Below are positions 34,481 through 46,037 of a stretch of 64,000 nucleotides of DNA, one piece after another. Each line of letters opens with the position of its first letter. The stretch's first letter is position 1. The notes under the pieces were generated by a model. It had not been told where the DNA came from and made no database searches. It saw nothing but the letters and a program-made list of their open reading frames with translations. Made by a program: the position numbers and the translations under genes. Source of the stretch: Nemertoderma westbladi (Eukaryota > Xenacoelomorpha > Nemertodermatida > Nemertodermatidae); the NCBI GenBank assembly GCA_032718475.1, contig JAUCBJ010003878.1, positions 1 to 64,000 of the forward strand, in the 5' to 3' direction.

Positions 34481-35985
34481 ATGGCAGCTGCGGACACGAA
34501 CGATGAATCTCTCTACCCTATCGCAGTTCTTATCGACGAGTTGCGTAACGAAGACGTACAACTACGACTCAACAGCATCAAGAAGTTGTCGACGATCGGG
34601 TTGGCCTTGGGGGTTGAGCGGACCCGCAGCGAGTTGATACCCTTCCTCACCGACACCATCTATGACGAGGACGAGGTTCTACTCGCTTTGGCCGAGCAGT
34701 TGGGGGCCTTCACCTCGCTGTGCGGCGGTCCCGATTTCGTCCACTGTCTGCTCCCTCCGCTCGAGAGTCTCGCCACCGTGGAGGAGACGGTAGTTCGCGA
34801 CAAGGCGGTCGACTCGCTCCGACTTATATCCTCGGAGCACTCGGCCGCCGATCTAGAGACCTACTTTGTCCCGATGGTTAAACGCCTCTCGGTAGGCGAC
34901 TGGTTCACCTCCCGGACCTCGGCGTGCGGGCTGTTCGCTGTCTGCTATCCGAGGGCCTCCACAGCTCTCAAACAGGAGTTGCGCGCACAGTTCAATAACC
35001 TCTGTCAGGACGACACGCCCATGGTTAGACGGGCGGCGGCTGCGAAGTTAGGCGAGTTTGCCAAAGCCGTCGATAAGGAGTGTCTAAAGAACGACGTACT
35101 CCCTATGTTCCAACGTCTAGCCGCAGACGAGCAGGACTCTGTGCGACTTCTAGCGGTGGAAGCGGGTATCGTAATCGCGGAGTTACTCAGCGCGATGAGT
35201 CCCGCCGATGTGGAGACGCACATGATGCCGACTATTAAAGCCGCGACGGAAGATAAATCGTGGCGGGTTCGTTACGTCATCGCGGATCGGTTCACGGAGT
35301 TGCAACGCAGCGTCGGCCCCGAACTGACCCGTCGGGATCTCGTACACCACTACCAGAACCTCCTGAAGGATTGCGAGGCCGAGGTTCGAGCCGCTTCGGC
35401 TGCTAAACTCCGGGATTTCGCGGTCGCCTTACCGCCTGAGTCGCAAAGTGAGGTGATAATGAACTCGTTGCTTCCGGCCGTGAAGGATTTAGTTCAGGAC
35501 GCTAACCAGTACGTTAAGACCGCACTCGCGTCAGTGATTATGGGTCTCAGTCCCGTTATGGGTAAAGAAAATACAATGGAGCATCTTCTACCGCTGTTCC
35601 TCGTCCAACTCAAGGACGATTGCCCCGAAGTTCGTCTCAACATCATCTCGAACCTCGAGGCGGTTAACAACGTCATCGGGGTCTCTCAACTCAGGGAGTC
35701 CTTGCTCCCCGCCATCATGGAGTTGGCCGAGGACGGGAAATGGCGCGTTCGCCTCGCAATCATCGAGTACATCCCGCTGCTGGCTGGGCAGCTCGGTCAC
35801 GAGTTCTTCGACGAGAAGCTCAACACGTTGTGTATGACGTGGTTGGGGGACAACGTGTTCGCCATCAGGGAAGCCGCAACTCTCAATCTGAGGAAGTTGG
35901 TTGATTTATTCGGCGTCGATTGGGCGAGACAGACGGTTATCCCGAAAGTTATACAGATGTCGCGGGCACAGAACTATCTACATAG
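34481..35985 (+). CDS. PPP2R1A: PP2A-A exon 1 (HEAT 1 to about 13)
   Basis: A 1505-bp exon ends ..AQNYLH plus two bases of an Arg codon, then GTGAGT. Reading past the donor gives AGG TGA, an immediate in-frame stop at 35987-35989. Retention of the intron or use of a later donor would therefore truncate the protein after residue 502. Confidence 0.96.
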
Positions 35986-38900
35986 GTGAGTGACACTGAA
36001 GGGAAGGTCGTATATACATGTTGGGGAGACTGATGAGAAGGTCGTACAGGTGGGTGACACTGAATGGTAGGTCGTAAAGGTGAGTGACACTGAAGGGAAG
36101 GTCGTATAGGTGAGTGACACCCAATGGAAGGTCGTATAGGTGAGTGACACTGAAGGGAAGGTCGTATAGGTGAATGACACTGAAGGGAAGGTCGTACAGG
36201 TGAGTGACACTGTACTGAAGGGAATGTCGTATAGGTGAGTGACACTGAAGGGAAGGTCGTATAGGTGAGTGATACTGAAGGGAAGGTCGTATAGGTGTGT
36301 GACACTGAAGGGAAGGTCGTATAGGTGAGTGACACTGAATGGTAGGTCGTATAGGTGAGTTACACTGAAGGGAAGGTCGTATAGGTGTGTGACACTGAAG
36401 GGAAGGTCGTATAGGTGAGTGACACTGAACTGAAGGGAAGGTCGTACAGGTGAGTGACACTGAACTAAAGGGAAGGTTGTATAGGTGAGTGACACTGAAG
36501 GGAAGGTCGTATAGGTGAGTGACACTGAAGGGAAGGTCGTATAGGTGAGTGACACTGAAGGGAAGGTCGTATATTGGTGAGTGACACTGAACTGAAGGGA
36601 AGGTCGTACAGGTGAGTGACACTGAACTAAAGGGAAGGTTGTATAGGTGAGTGACACTGAAGGGAAGGTCGTATAGGTGTGTGACACTGAAGGGAAGGTC
36701 GTATAGGTGAGTGACACTGAAGGGAAGGTCGTATATAGGTGAGTGACACTGAACTGAAGGGAAGGTCGTATAGGTGAGTGACACTGAATGGAAGGTCGTA
36801 TAGGTGAGTGACACTGAAGGGAAGGTCGTATAGGTGAGTGACACTGAATGGAAGGTCGTATAGGTGAGTGACACTGAATGGAAGGTCATACAGGTGTGTG
36901 ACACTGAGGTCGTATATAGGTGAGTGACACTGAAGGGAAGGTCGTATAGGTGAGTGACACTGAAGGGAAGGTCGTACAGGTGTGTGCCACTGAATGGAAG
37001 GTCGTACAGGTTTATGACACTGAAGGGAAGGTCGTACAGGTGTGTGACACTGAAGGGAATGTCGTATAGGTGAGTGACACTGAAGGGAAGGTCGTATATA
37101 AGTGAGTGACACTGAACTGAAGGGAAGGTCGTATAGGTGAGTGACACTGAATGGAAGGTCGTATAGGTGAGTGACACTGAAGGGAAGGTCGTATAGGTGA
37201 GTGACACTGAACTGAAGGGAAGGTCGTATAGGTGAGTGACACTGAATGGAAGGTCGTACAGGTGTGTGACACTGAATGGAAGGTCGTACAGGTGTGTGAC
37301 ACTGAAGGGAAGGTCGTATAGGTGAGTGACACTGAACTGAAGCGAAGGTCGTATATGTTAGTGACACTGAATGGAAGGTCGTACAGGTGTATGACACTGA
37401 AGGGAAGGTCGTTCAGGTGTGTGACACTGAATGGAAGGTCGTACAGGTGTGTGACACTGAAGGGAAGGTCGTATAGGTGAGTGACACTGAACTGAAAGGA
37501 AGGTCGTATATGTTTGTGACACTGAATGGAAGGTCGTACAGGTGTGTGACACTGAATGGAAGGTCGTATAGGTGAGTGACACTGAAGGGAAGGTCGTATA
37601 GGTGAGTGACACTGAACTGAAGGGAAGGTCGTACAGGTGTGTGACACTGAGGGGAAGGTCGTATAGGTGAGTGACACTGAACTGAAGGGAAGGTCGTATA
37701 TGTTAGTGACACTGAATGGATGGTCGTATAGGTGAGTGACACTGAAGGGAAGGTCGTATAGGTGTGTGACACTGAAGGGAAGGTCGTTCAGGTGGGTGAC
37801 ACTGAAGGGAAGGTCGTATAGGTGAGTGACACTGAAGGAAAGGTCGTATAGGTGAGTGACACTGAACTGAAGGGAAGGTCGTACAGGTGTGTGACACTGA
37901 AGGGAAGGTCGTATAGGTGAGTGACACTGAAGGGAAGGTCGTATAGGTGAGTGACACTGAAGGGAAGGTCGTATAGGTGAGTGACACTGAACTGAAGGGA
38001 AGGTCGTACAGGTGTGTGACACTGAAGGGAAGGTCGTATAGGTGAGTGACACTGAACTGAAGGGAAGGTCGTACACGTGTGTGACGCTGAAGGGAAGGTC
38101 GTATATGTGAGTGACACTGAAGGGAAGGTCGTATAGGTGATTGACACTGAAGGGAAGGTCGTATAGGTGAGTGACACTGAATGGAAGGTCGTATAGGTGA
38201 GTGACACTGAAGGGAAGGTCATATAGGTGAGTGACACTGAAGGGAAGGTCGTATAGGTGAGTGACACTGAAGGGAAGGTCGTATAGGTGAGTGACACTGA
38301 AGGGAAGGTCGTATAGGTGAGTGACACTGAAGGGAAGGTCGTATAGGTGAGTGACACTGAAGGGAAGGTCATATAGGTGAGTGACACTGAAGGGAAGGTC
38401 GTATAGGTGAGTGACACTGAAGGGAAGGTCGTATAGGTGAGTGACACTGAAGGGAAGGTCGTATAGGTGAGTGACACTGAAGGGAAGGTCGTATAGGTGA
38501 GTGACACTGAAGGGAAGGTCATATAGGTGAGTGACACTGAAGGGAAGGTCGTATAGGTGAGTGACACTGAAGGGAAGGTCGTATAGGTGAGTGACACTGA
38601 AGGGAAGGTCGTATAGGTGAGTGATACTGAAGGGAAGGTCGTATAGGTGTGTGACACTGAAGGGAAGGTCGTACAGGTGAGTGACACTGAAGTGAAGGTC
38701 ATATAGGTGAGTGACACTGAAGGGAAGGTCGTATAGGTGAGTGACACTGAAGGGAAGGTCGTATAGGTGAGTGACACTGAATGGAAGGTCGTACAGGTGT
38801 GTGACACTGAATGGAAGGTCGTACAGATGTGTGACACTGAAGGGAAGGTCGTACAGGTGAGTGACAATGAAGGAAAGATAACATTGTAACTAGAGTAACA

Positions 38901-39208
38901 TTTAAATTTCTTAAAACTGTATTTTTGTATTTCCTAGAATGACGGCGCTGTTTGCTATTAACGTGTTAGCGGCTGCGATTGGTTGCGAATGCCTCCAGCA
39001 GACCTTAGTTCCCACAGTCCTCGGCATGGCGCGAGACGACGTAGCCAATGTCCGCTTCAACGTCGCCAAGACCTTCAGACACATCTGCCCCATCGTGGAT
39101 CGCGCCACAGTCAACGAGAAAATAAAGCCGACCCTCGACAAAATGCAGCAGGACTCGGACACGGACGTTCGATTCTTCGCTACAGAAGCTATTACCGCAC
39201 TCGGTTAA
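34481..39208 (+). CDS. PPP2R1A: PP2A 65-kDa scaffold subunit A (two exons)
   Basis: Scaffold of protein phosphatase 2A: a horseshoe of 15 HEAT repeats on which regulatory B subunits (repeats 1-10) and the catalytic C subunit (repeats 11-15) assemble in cytosol and nucleus. Exons 34481-35985 and 38938-39208 join in frame to 591 residues (human 589). The N-terminus [20 protein letters not shown] and the regularly spaced HEAT D..VR ladder ([70 protein letters not shown]) are intact. Vertebrate alpha and beta paralogues cannot be distinguished, so the symbol is nominal. Codon usage is much GC-richer than the flanks. Its single intron is filled by a minisatellite built from the splice donor. Confidence 0.97.
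35982..38876. repeat. 30-bp minisatellite of repeated 5' splice sites in PP2A-A intron
   Basis: About 95 tandem units with core AGGTGAGTGACACTGAAGGG then AAGGTCGTAT. The first unit contains the real exon 1/intron junction (ATAG then GTGAGTGACACTGAAGGG), so each copy carries a near-perfect donor consensus. Some units have a six-base ACTGAA insertion or GTGTGT in place of GTGAGT. Between about 38190 and 38640 a 150-bp higher-order repeat is visible: the CATATAG variant falls at 38221, 38371 and 38521. The array occupies about 98% of the 2952-bp intron. Confidence 0.98.
38938..39208 (+). CDS. PPP2R1A: PP2A-A exon 2 (last HEAT repeats)
   Basis: Begins after TTTTTGTATTTCCTAG and completes the split Arg codon, then reads [15 protein letters not shown]. 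It includes [18 protein letters not shown] and ends ATEAITALG then TAA. This matches the vertebrate C-terminus ([20 protein letters not shown]), which helps bind the catalytic subunit. Confidence 0.96.
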
Positions 39209-40440
39209 TTACTTATTCAGACAGCATTGTGTTTAGTTAAGTTGAATACTAACGAATAATCCATTTCAGTAGTAATTTTACACCGTCCAGTATATGTATA
39301 AATTACCGACGCTATTTGGGGGGGGGGGGGGGGGGGGGTAAATGTTGTGGCTGATTTGGGGAATTCTTTAATCAGCTGAGGTCTTGGCCAATCACCGACT
39401 GATTATTGTGGCGACGACTGATTTTGGGAAATAATTAATTAAGATGCCGATGGTAACAAACAAATATCGCTATTTATATGCCGTTTATCCATTAGTTTCC
39501 GTTATTAATTATGCATATATACTTGGTTTTTAATAATCGTTCAACATAATATTGTTATTTTGAATTAATCCCATTCCATTATTGGTGATTCAATATTATA
39601 CATTCCCCCTTCGGCCTCGGCCGATAATCGGCGGCTCTTTCGGCCCTCCCGGAAATCGTATATAATATCAGTTAAGTAGGGTTTAAAAAATTCATAGACT
39701 TTCTTTAATTTATTAATTACGTGAAATATTTCAATGACATTTTTGAAATTTAATGTTTTTTAATTTAATGAAATTTATTCCCCAATCATAGAACCATAGA
39801 ACCATATCCAGCCATGTCCACATTTTGTCATTCCGAGAAAAATGCGTTTACTAATGATTACTATTACTAATGATAATGGTTTTGCAATGGAAATATTGTC
39901 CCAACCTCAAATAAAAGGCATTATATCAAAAAGTTTGGAATAGGTGTTTCCAATTTTGAAAACCACCGAATTTTTCTAATTTTTTGGACATGACTCTTTC
40001 TTACAAAATTGAAATCCCAAATCGCTGTAAGCAAAAATGGGCCATGTCCAAAAATGATGCGTTTTAAAAAATTATAATTATTATTAGTCATAGTAAGTGT
40101 AGGAAATTAAACTTTCTCCATCTTTGTTAGGGTTAAATGCTGTTGCGTTACCCTACCTGTTATTTAACTGCCCACTAAATTATATTTAAAATGGACCATG
40201 TCGCAGATGTCCTGGAAAATAATGTGATAAAATGAGCCACGTCCATGGACATGGCTTATTATTGTAATACCCACCCTCGTTATTGGACATGGTTCATTTC
40301 TCCGAAATATGTGATTTGGACATGAGTTTTATGACTTATATACCAGATCTGCTAGTTTGAATGCAGATATGGACTTTATCATGGAAACTAATGTTATTCA
40401 GCATTCCCACAGTAACATTAACACAAAATTTTACAAAATG
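39209..40440. other. Region with scattered GGACATGG motifs
   Basis: After the 3' end of PP2A-A and a 21-base G run (39318-39338), the stretch 39790-40440 carries the word CCATGTCC/GGACATGG or close variants at about 39815, 39988, 40047, 40195, 40235, 40247, 40288 and 40317, in both orientations. The same word is the core of the 28-bp array that follows. No gene seen. Confidence 0.55.
39318..39338. repeat. G homopolymer, 21 bases
   Basis: Lies about 110 bp past the PP2A-A stop codon, probably in or near the 3' UTR. Confidence 0.95.
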
Positions 40441-41080
40441 TGGATATGGCTGGTTAGTGGTAACCAGTGGGACATGGCTGGTTAGTGGCAACCAGTGGGT
40501 CATGGCTGGTTAATGGCAACCAGTGGGACATGGCTGGTTAGTGGCAACCAGTGGGACATGGCTGGTTAGTGGTAACCAGTGGGACATGGCTGGTTAGTGG
40601 TAACCAGTGGGACATGGCTGGTTAGTGGTAACCAGTGGGACATGGCTGGTTAGTGGCAACCAGTGGGACATGGCTGGTTAGTGGTAACCAGTGGGACATG
40701 GCTGGTTAGTGGTAACCAGTGGGACATGGCTGGTTAGTGGTAACCAGTGGGACATGGCTGGTTAATGGCAACCAGTGGGACATGGCTGGTTAGTGGTAAC
40801 CAGTGGGACATGGCTGGTTAGTGGTAACCAGTGGGACATGGCTGGTTAGTGGTAACCAGTGGGACATGGCTGGTTAGTGGCAACCAGTGGGACATGGCTG
40901 GTTAGTGGTAACCAGTGGGACATGGCTGGTTAGTGGTAACCAGTGGGACATGGCTGGTTAGTGGTAACCAGTGGGACATGGCTGGTTAGTGGCAACCAGT
41001 GGGACATGGCTGGTTAGTGGTAACCAGTGGGACATGGCTGGTTAGTGGTAACCAGTGGGACATGGCTGGTTAGTGGCAAC
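40441..41080. repeat. 28-bp hairpin minisatellite, proximal part
   Basis: About 23 units of GGGACATGGCTGGTTAGTGG followed by TAACCAGT. Each unit contains CTGGTTA..TAACCAG, a 7-bp stem with GTGG loop. A minority have GGCAACC instead of GGTAACC. The array is interrupted by the hAT element and continues at 42842. Confidence 0.97.
41073..41080. repeat. hAT target-site duplication, left copy
   Basis: GTGGCAAC immediately before the element; the identical octamer follows the element at 42842-42849. Confidence 0.85.
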
Positions 41081-41465
41081 TAGGGATGCGACAGAGCTCC
41101 GGCTCCGGAAATCCGGAGCTCCGGGCCAATTTTCTAGTTCCGGCTCTGGTTCCGGCTCCGGGCAAATTAACCCGGAGCCAATCCGGAGCTTATATTGTTT
41201 AAATTAAAATTAAAATAATAAGTTTTTCTGATGTATGAATAATGTAAATATCATAGTAATTAACATAATAACTCATTAAGTAATTTACAGCTTGTTTTTT
41301 TTAAGTTTCCTGATAACATCCCACCCCCTATGTGAAATTGTTTAAATGTTTGAACAAAAACATTGAAATGATTCAGTTAATTCAATTAATATTCTCCCCT
41401 AATTAAAAAATCTTAAATACGTCACACTATCGTTTCGTTCGTCTCCAGAACCTCCATTCCACTGA

Positions 41466-41480
41466 CCCCCCCCCCCCCCC
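41466..41480. repeat. C homopolymer, 15 bases
   Basis: Inside the hAT element. Confidence 0.95.
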
Positions 41481-42188
41481 TCCCATCCCCAACAGGCTGG
41501 TACTGTTCATTTGTATAAAATAATAAGTTTAAATACTTATAATTCTAGAACTATTTTATATTATAGAACTTTATTAAATTGATGTAATAATAATTTTAGT
41601 AGTTATACAATATTTGTGTGCGGAGATTGTATTTCAGTTCCTGATTCAATAATGTAAATAGAGCCCGAGGACCCTCTAAACAGTTGTGATATATCCAAAT
41701 TACTAATATTATTTTAGATATCCGGTTTATGCCAGCCTACGTACGTACTGTGAGGTAGGTGGTACATGTTTTAGCGTTTATCAATGACAATATGTGGCTG
41801 GCCACGAGAAAAGGGACCTTATGTCACCGGGGGTCGATTTTGAGTTATTAGGCCTATGAGATGCAGAATTTTCCAGAGATCTTAACAAAAAAAACTGTGT
41901 CTCAATATCTATTTCCAAAAAAAAGTTATAGCGATTTATGTGAAGGTGATTCGGGTAGCTCTTTTCAAAATGAATTTGTTATTAAAAAAAATGGAAAATA
42001 TTAATAATATCATAGCAATTCTTACTATATAGTTAGGCAGCTCAATGTTATTCGGCTTTTTATACAACTTTTAACACTTTGAAACTATTATTGTGGTTAA
42101 AGAAATATTTTAAAAAAAAATGTAAGCGAAAATTTTTTTTTTCAAATTTAAATAAAATAATTATTTTAAACAAATATTTAAAACAAAT

Positions 42189-42259
42189 ATTAATTTCCAG
42201 GAGTTGGTTCAGTATTCTTTATATTATAATGAATACTGCACCAACTCCTGGAAATTAAT
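42189..42259. repeat. 29-bp inverted repeat inside the hAT element
   Basis: ATTAATTTCCAGGAGTTGGT plus nine more bases (42189-42217) is mirrored at 42231-42259 with one mismatch and a 13-base loop. It may be a nested foldback insertion. Confidence 0.9.
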
Positions 42260-42618
42260 CACACAATGTCACATAAAATAGTGTCGATGATAAGTTGACA
42301 ACAAACCGAAGTTACTGATAGCCTAGTCGTAAGAAATATAAAAATAACAGAGTTTGTGTAATGAGTGTGAACTGAAAAGTCTAAAACATTAGTATATTTT
42401 AGCCCATTGAACACCAGATAAGGGAGTCTTTGGACGCAATTAAAATGCATCCCTCTCCAGGAGAAAATCGACGCAAATAACTGCAAATTACTCCCAAAAA
42501 TATAATTGTAACCTGTTCTATTGAATATAGTTTATTGTTTTGATTAGAATAGAATAGCATGCGACTGCAAACTGCTCATTTCCCTTAATTGATAATTGAG
42601 TAAGAATTTGCATCAAAT

Positions 42619-42634
42619 CCCCCCCCCCCCCCCC
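42619..42634. repeat. C homopolymer, 16 bases
   Basis: Second C run inside the hAT element, just after its copy of the GTTTATTGTTTTG dispersed repeat. Confidence 0.95.
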
Positions 42635-42841
42635 TCCCCTGTTTAATGGACGCATATCTGTCTATGTCTACTATAATAATACACTTGAATTATCAATCAC
42701 CAAACCTCCGGGCTCCGGCTCCGGATGACATTTTAGCTCTTATTATAAGAAGGGATCTAGGGGTCTTACACAAACACCTCGAAAAATACAGCTTGCCAAC
42801 ACATTGTTACTATCAATAATTTTAGCTCTGTCGCACCCCTA

Positions 42842-42956
42842 GTGGCAACCAGTTTACCTGGCAACCTGGTTAGTGGTAACCAGTGGGACATGGCTGGTTA
42901 GTGGCAACCAGTGGGACATGGCTGGTTAGTGGTAACCAGTGGGACATGGCTGGTTA
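42842..42956. repeat. 28-bp hairpin minisatellite, distal part after the hAT insertion
   Basis: Four more units of the same array, starting with the right copy of the target duplication (42842-42849). The first unit is rearranged (TTTACCTGGCAACC). Confidence 0.9.
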
Positions 42957-43165
42957 CGGCTATAAGGGGTCGATATTGTATTTTAGAGTTACAGACTGTT
43001 TTACTAGTCTGTATTATGCTTTTGCCTCCTCCCACTACATTAATAATTATCGATCTAAGCTTGGAAATCATCAATAATAAGTTGTTATATTATAATTATT
43101 ATAATATTAATTAAATCATCAATAATAAGTCCCAACCCAACTTTATCTAACTAAACCTAAACAGT

Positions 43166-43437
43166 CTAGTCTTCAAACCCCTCGGACTCCAATTCCCCAT
43201 CGCTTACTTGCCCTACTTTACGAGTAGGCCAGTAGGGACTGGGAGTTCCAACATTACCTTTGGGAGTGGGGTGAACGAACACCGATCGAACAACCCCTCG
43301 ATTGTTCACAATGTCCCGACAATCATCCGACTGGTGGTGACTGGTGATGTAGCATTGACGTGATGGCAAGCTGGGGGAGTCGTCTTCTAGTAACAGAGAC
43401 TCTCTCAGCACCAACTTCGTCAACCTGTTTATTAATC
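43166..43437 (-). CDS. Possible terminal exon of an unrecognised protein
   Basis: A minus-strand frame is open from beyond 43437 to a TAG stop at 43166. The composition is protein-like and non-repetitive: NRLTKLVLRESLLLEDDSPS, HHQSDDCRDIVNNRG and the acidic end SDGELESEGFED. A plausible acceptor (ATTATCTCCTCAG on the minus strand) precedes 43437; the upstream extension to 43552 is driven by a C run. I recognise no domain. It could be the C-terminal exon of a minus-strand gene or a fragment of one. No upstream exon was found before 44.9 kb. Confidence 0.3.
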
Positions 43438-43519
43438 TCTGAGGAGATAATATCGGTGGGGTGACGCTTGGCTTTGTTGAACCCAGAAACATGGGAATAT
43501 GATGTAATTTATTACCCCT

Positions 43520-43536
43520 CCCCCCCCCCCCCCCCC
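43520..43536. repeat. C homopolymer, 17 bases
   Basis: Lies just right of the possible minus-strand exon. Confidence 0.95.
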
Positions 43537-43552
43537 ACGAACTTTGGTCCAT

Positions 43553-44980
43553 GGGATGGATGTCTCATAACCCTACTTACTGTACTTACTGACTTAGTTA
43601 TCTAGTACCCACTCTAACTGACTAAATGATTCCTGAATGCATCGATTTTTCTATAAAAGATTCGCAATAGTTTAAATTGGGAGACAATTCAGTTTTACAG
43701 TATTTAACAATCACGCATAAACAATTACGTTCTCCTTCATAAACTTCCCGCTTCATAAAATAGGCCCCAGGTACCCCTCATCCCCCCAATTCCACCCCCT
43801 GCATTGTTCAATTTAAAAAAATTCAAAAAATTAATTATATTTCACAAAAAAAATCAAAAAAATGTTTCTTTGTTAAGTTTCTGTATCATGAATTTTTTAA
43901 ACCCTAAAAATAAGACAACTACAAATAGAGGGAATATATTTATTCGGTAATATAACTAACTATTTGTGGTATTGTACCCTGGATTTTTATCTAAACACAA
44001 ATAAATTATCGTTTCTTTATCATTATTTTTGTGTTCAGGTCAAATCCAAGGCTTATTTTCCAAGAATAGGACTTATTAGAGGAATTATGTAATTTTATAC
44101 TTTTACTACCCGGAAATGCCTACCTTTTCCCCAGATCAGCCACAACACTCATCCTGTCTAGTCTGGCATTGCTGTGCCAGAATATAGTTTGTAAAGAAAT
44201 GGTTTATGTTTCTCTCTAACCTGTAGTAAAAACCTTTATCTAAAAATACAAAAATAACAGTAACAATATACCATATTTCCTTAAATTCGGAACGGGTGAA
44301 ATTATAGCCTTGTACTTGTAATATTAATGGCCCAACGCAGAAAACGTAACATTTTAAATACTAAATATTATAAAAAAGAGATGGCGTACAAATAGAAAGT
44401 ATTGCACAACCAGTGATTTTGTGTGACACGCACCAACATCACCACACCATACCGACAGAAATATTTTAATATTTAATTATAAACTTTTTTTTTTAATAAG
44501 TTACCTGTCCTGTAGTTTAATTTTTTTCCTAAATATCAATATCATTAAATTATTTGTAATTATGTTGTATCATATTTCCCCATTCCTCGAGGGAAAAGAG
44601 TTAAATTAAATATTAATTGTTGAAATGAAGAACTGAACCTTACCAAGCGGTTTAAAAATCCATATTAATGTAAGTCTTATATTTATTTTCGAGAGATTTC
44701 AGTTAATAATAACAGGTTTTCAGGTTCATAAACTATTTACAGACAGTCCCAACTCGTACACAATGGGTCGGTTTGATTGGCTGTTTCCATAGGAATGATA
44801 ACCTGGACTTTGCTGTGATTCGCTAATGAACGACGTATTTAATAAATATTATATAGTTAGGGTTTGTTTGTATGACGTCACCTGCAAACTTGGTAATTAT
44901 AATTTATTATGTTGTTTGTTAAAAAAAATATATTTCATTCAATTATAACAAATGGAATCAACTTTGTTTGCATAAGTTGG
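43553..44980. other. AT-rich intergenic DNA
   Basis: Read on both strands without finding a gene, RNA or clear repeat. Confidence 0.5.
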
Positions 44981-46037
44981 TACAATGTTAATGACTTATT
45001 AATACAGTACCTACAATGTTAATGACTTATTAATACAGTACCTACAATGTTAATGACTTATTAATACAGTACCTACAATGTTAATGACTTATTAATACAG
45101 TACCTACAATGTTAATGACTTATTAATACAGTACCTACAATGTTAATGACTTATTAATACAGTACCTACAATGTTAATGACTTATTAATACAGTACCTAC
45201 AATGTTAATGACTTATTAATACAGTACCTACAATGTTAATGACTTATTAATACAGTACCTACAATGTTAATGACTTATTAATACAGTACCTACAATGTTA
45301 ATGACTTATTAATACAGTACCTACAATGTTAATGACTTATTAATACAGTACCTACAATGTTAATGACTTATTAATACAGTACCTACAATGTTAATGACTT
45401 ATTAATACAGTACCTACAATGTTAATGACTTATTAATACAGTACCTACAATGTTAATGACTTATTAATACAGTACCTACAATGTTAATGACTTATTAATA
45501 CAGTACCTACAATGTTAATGACTTATTAATACGGTACCTACAATGTTAATGACTTATTAATACAGTACCTACAATGTTAATGACTTATTAATACAGTACC
45601 TACAATGTTAATGACTTATTAATACAGTACCTACAATGTTAATGACTTATTAATACAGTACCTACAATGTTAATGACTTATTAATACAGTACCTACAATG
45701 TTAATGACTTATTAATACAGTACCTACAATGTTAATGACTTATTAATACAGTACCTACAATGTTAATGACTTATTAATACAGTACCTACAATGTTAATTA
45801 CTTATTAATACAGTACCTACAATGTTAATGACTTATTAATACAGTACCTACAATGTTAATGACTTATTAATACAGTACCTACAATGTTAATGACTTATTA
45901 ATACAGTACCTACAATGTTAATGACTTATTAATACAGTACCTACAATGTTAATGACTTATTAATACAGTACCTACAATGTTAATGACTTATTAATACAGT
46001 ACCTACAATGTTAATGACTTATTAATACGGTACCTAC
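44981..46037. repeat. 31-bp minisatellite, highly homogeneous
   Basis: About 34 copies of ACAATGTTAATGACTTATTA followed by ATACAGTACCT. Only a few single-base variants are seen (ACGGT near 45533 and 46029; TTACTT near 45799). The period of 31 is not a multiple of 3, so no long frame arises. Each unit contains a weak TTAAT..ATTAA stem. Confidence 0.98.

Larger units (their letters stand above)
41081..42841. mobile_element. Non-autonomous hAT-type DNA transposon
   Basis: The 1761-bp element begins TAGGGATGCGACAGAGCT, and its other end reads, in reverse complement, TAGGGGTGCGACAGAGCT. It is flanked by an 8-bp direct duplication GTGGCAAC. TAGGG ends plus 8-bp duplication are diagnostic of the hAT superfamily. 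The interior starts and ends with CTCCGG/CCGGAG-rich subterminal repeats, as many hAT elements do, and includes two C runs and a long hairpin. No transposase ORF is recognisable, so it would need a helper in trans. Confidence 0.9.

Noticed and set aside
35949-38884. Several minus-strand frames of 83-409 codons with [10 protein letters not shown]-type repeats
   Set aside because: Antisense of the intronic 30-bp array in the PP2A-A gene; no independent support.
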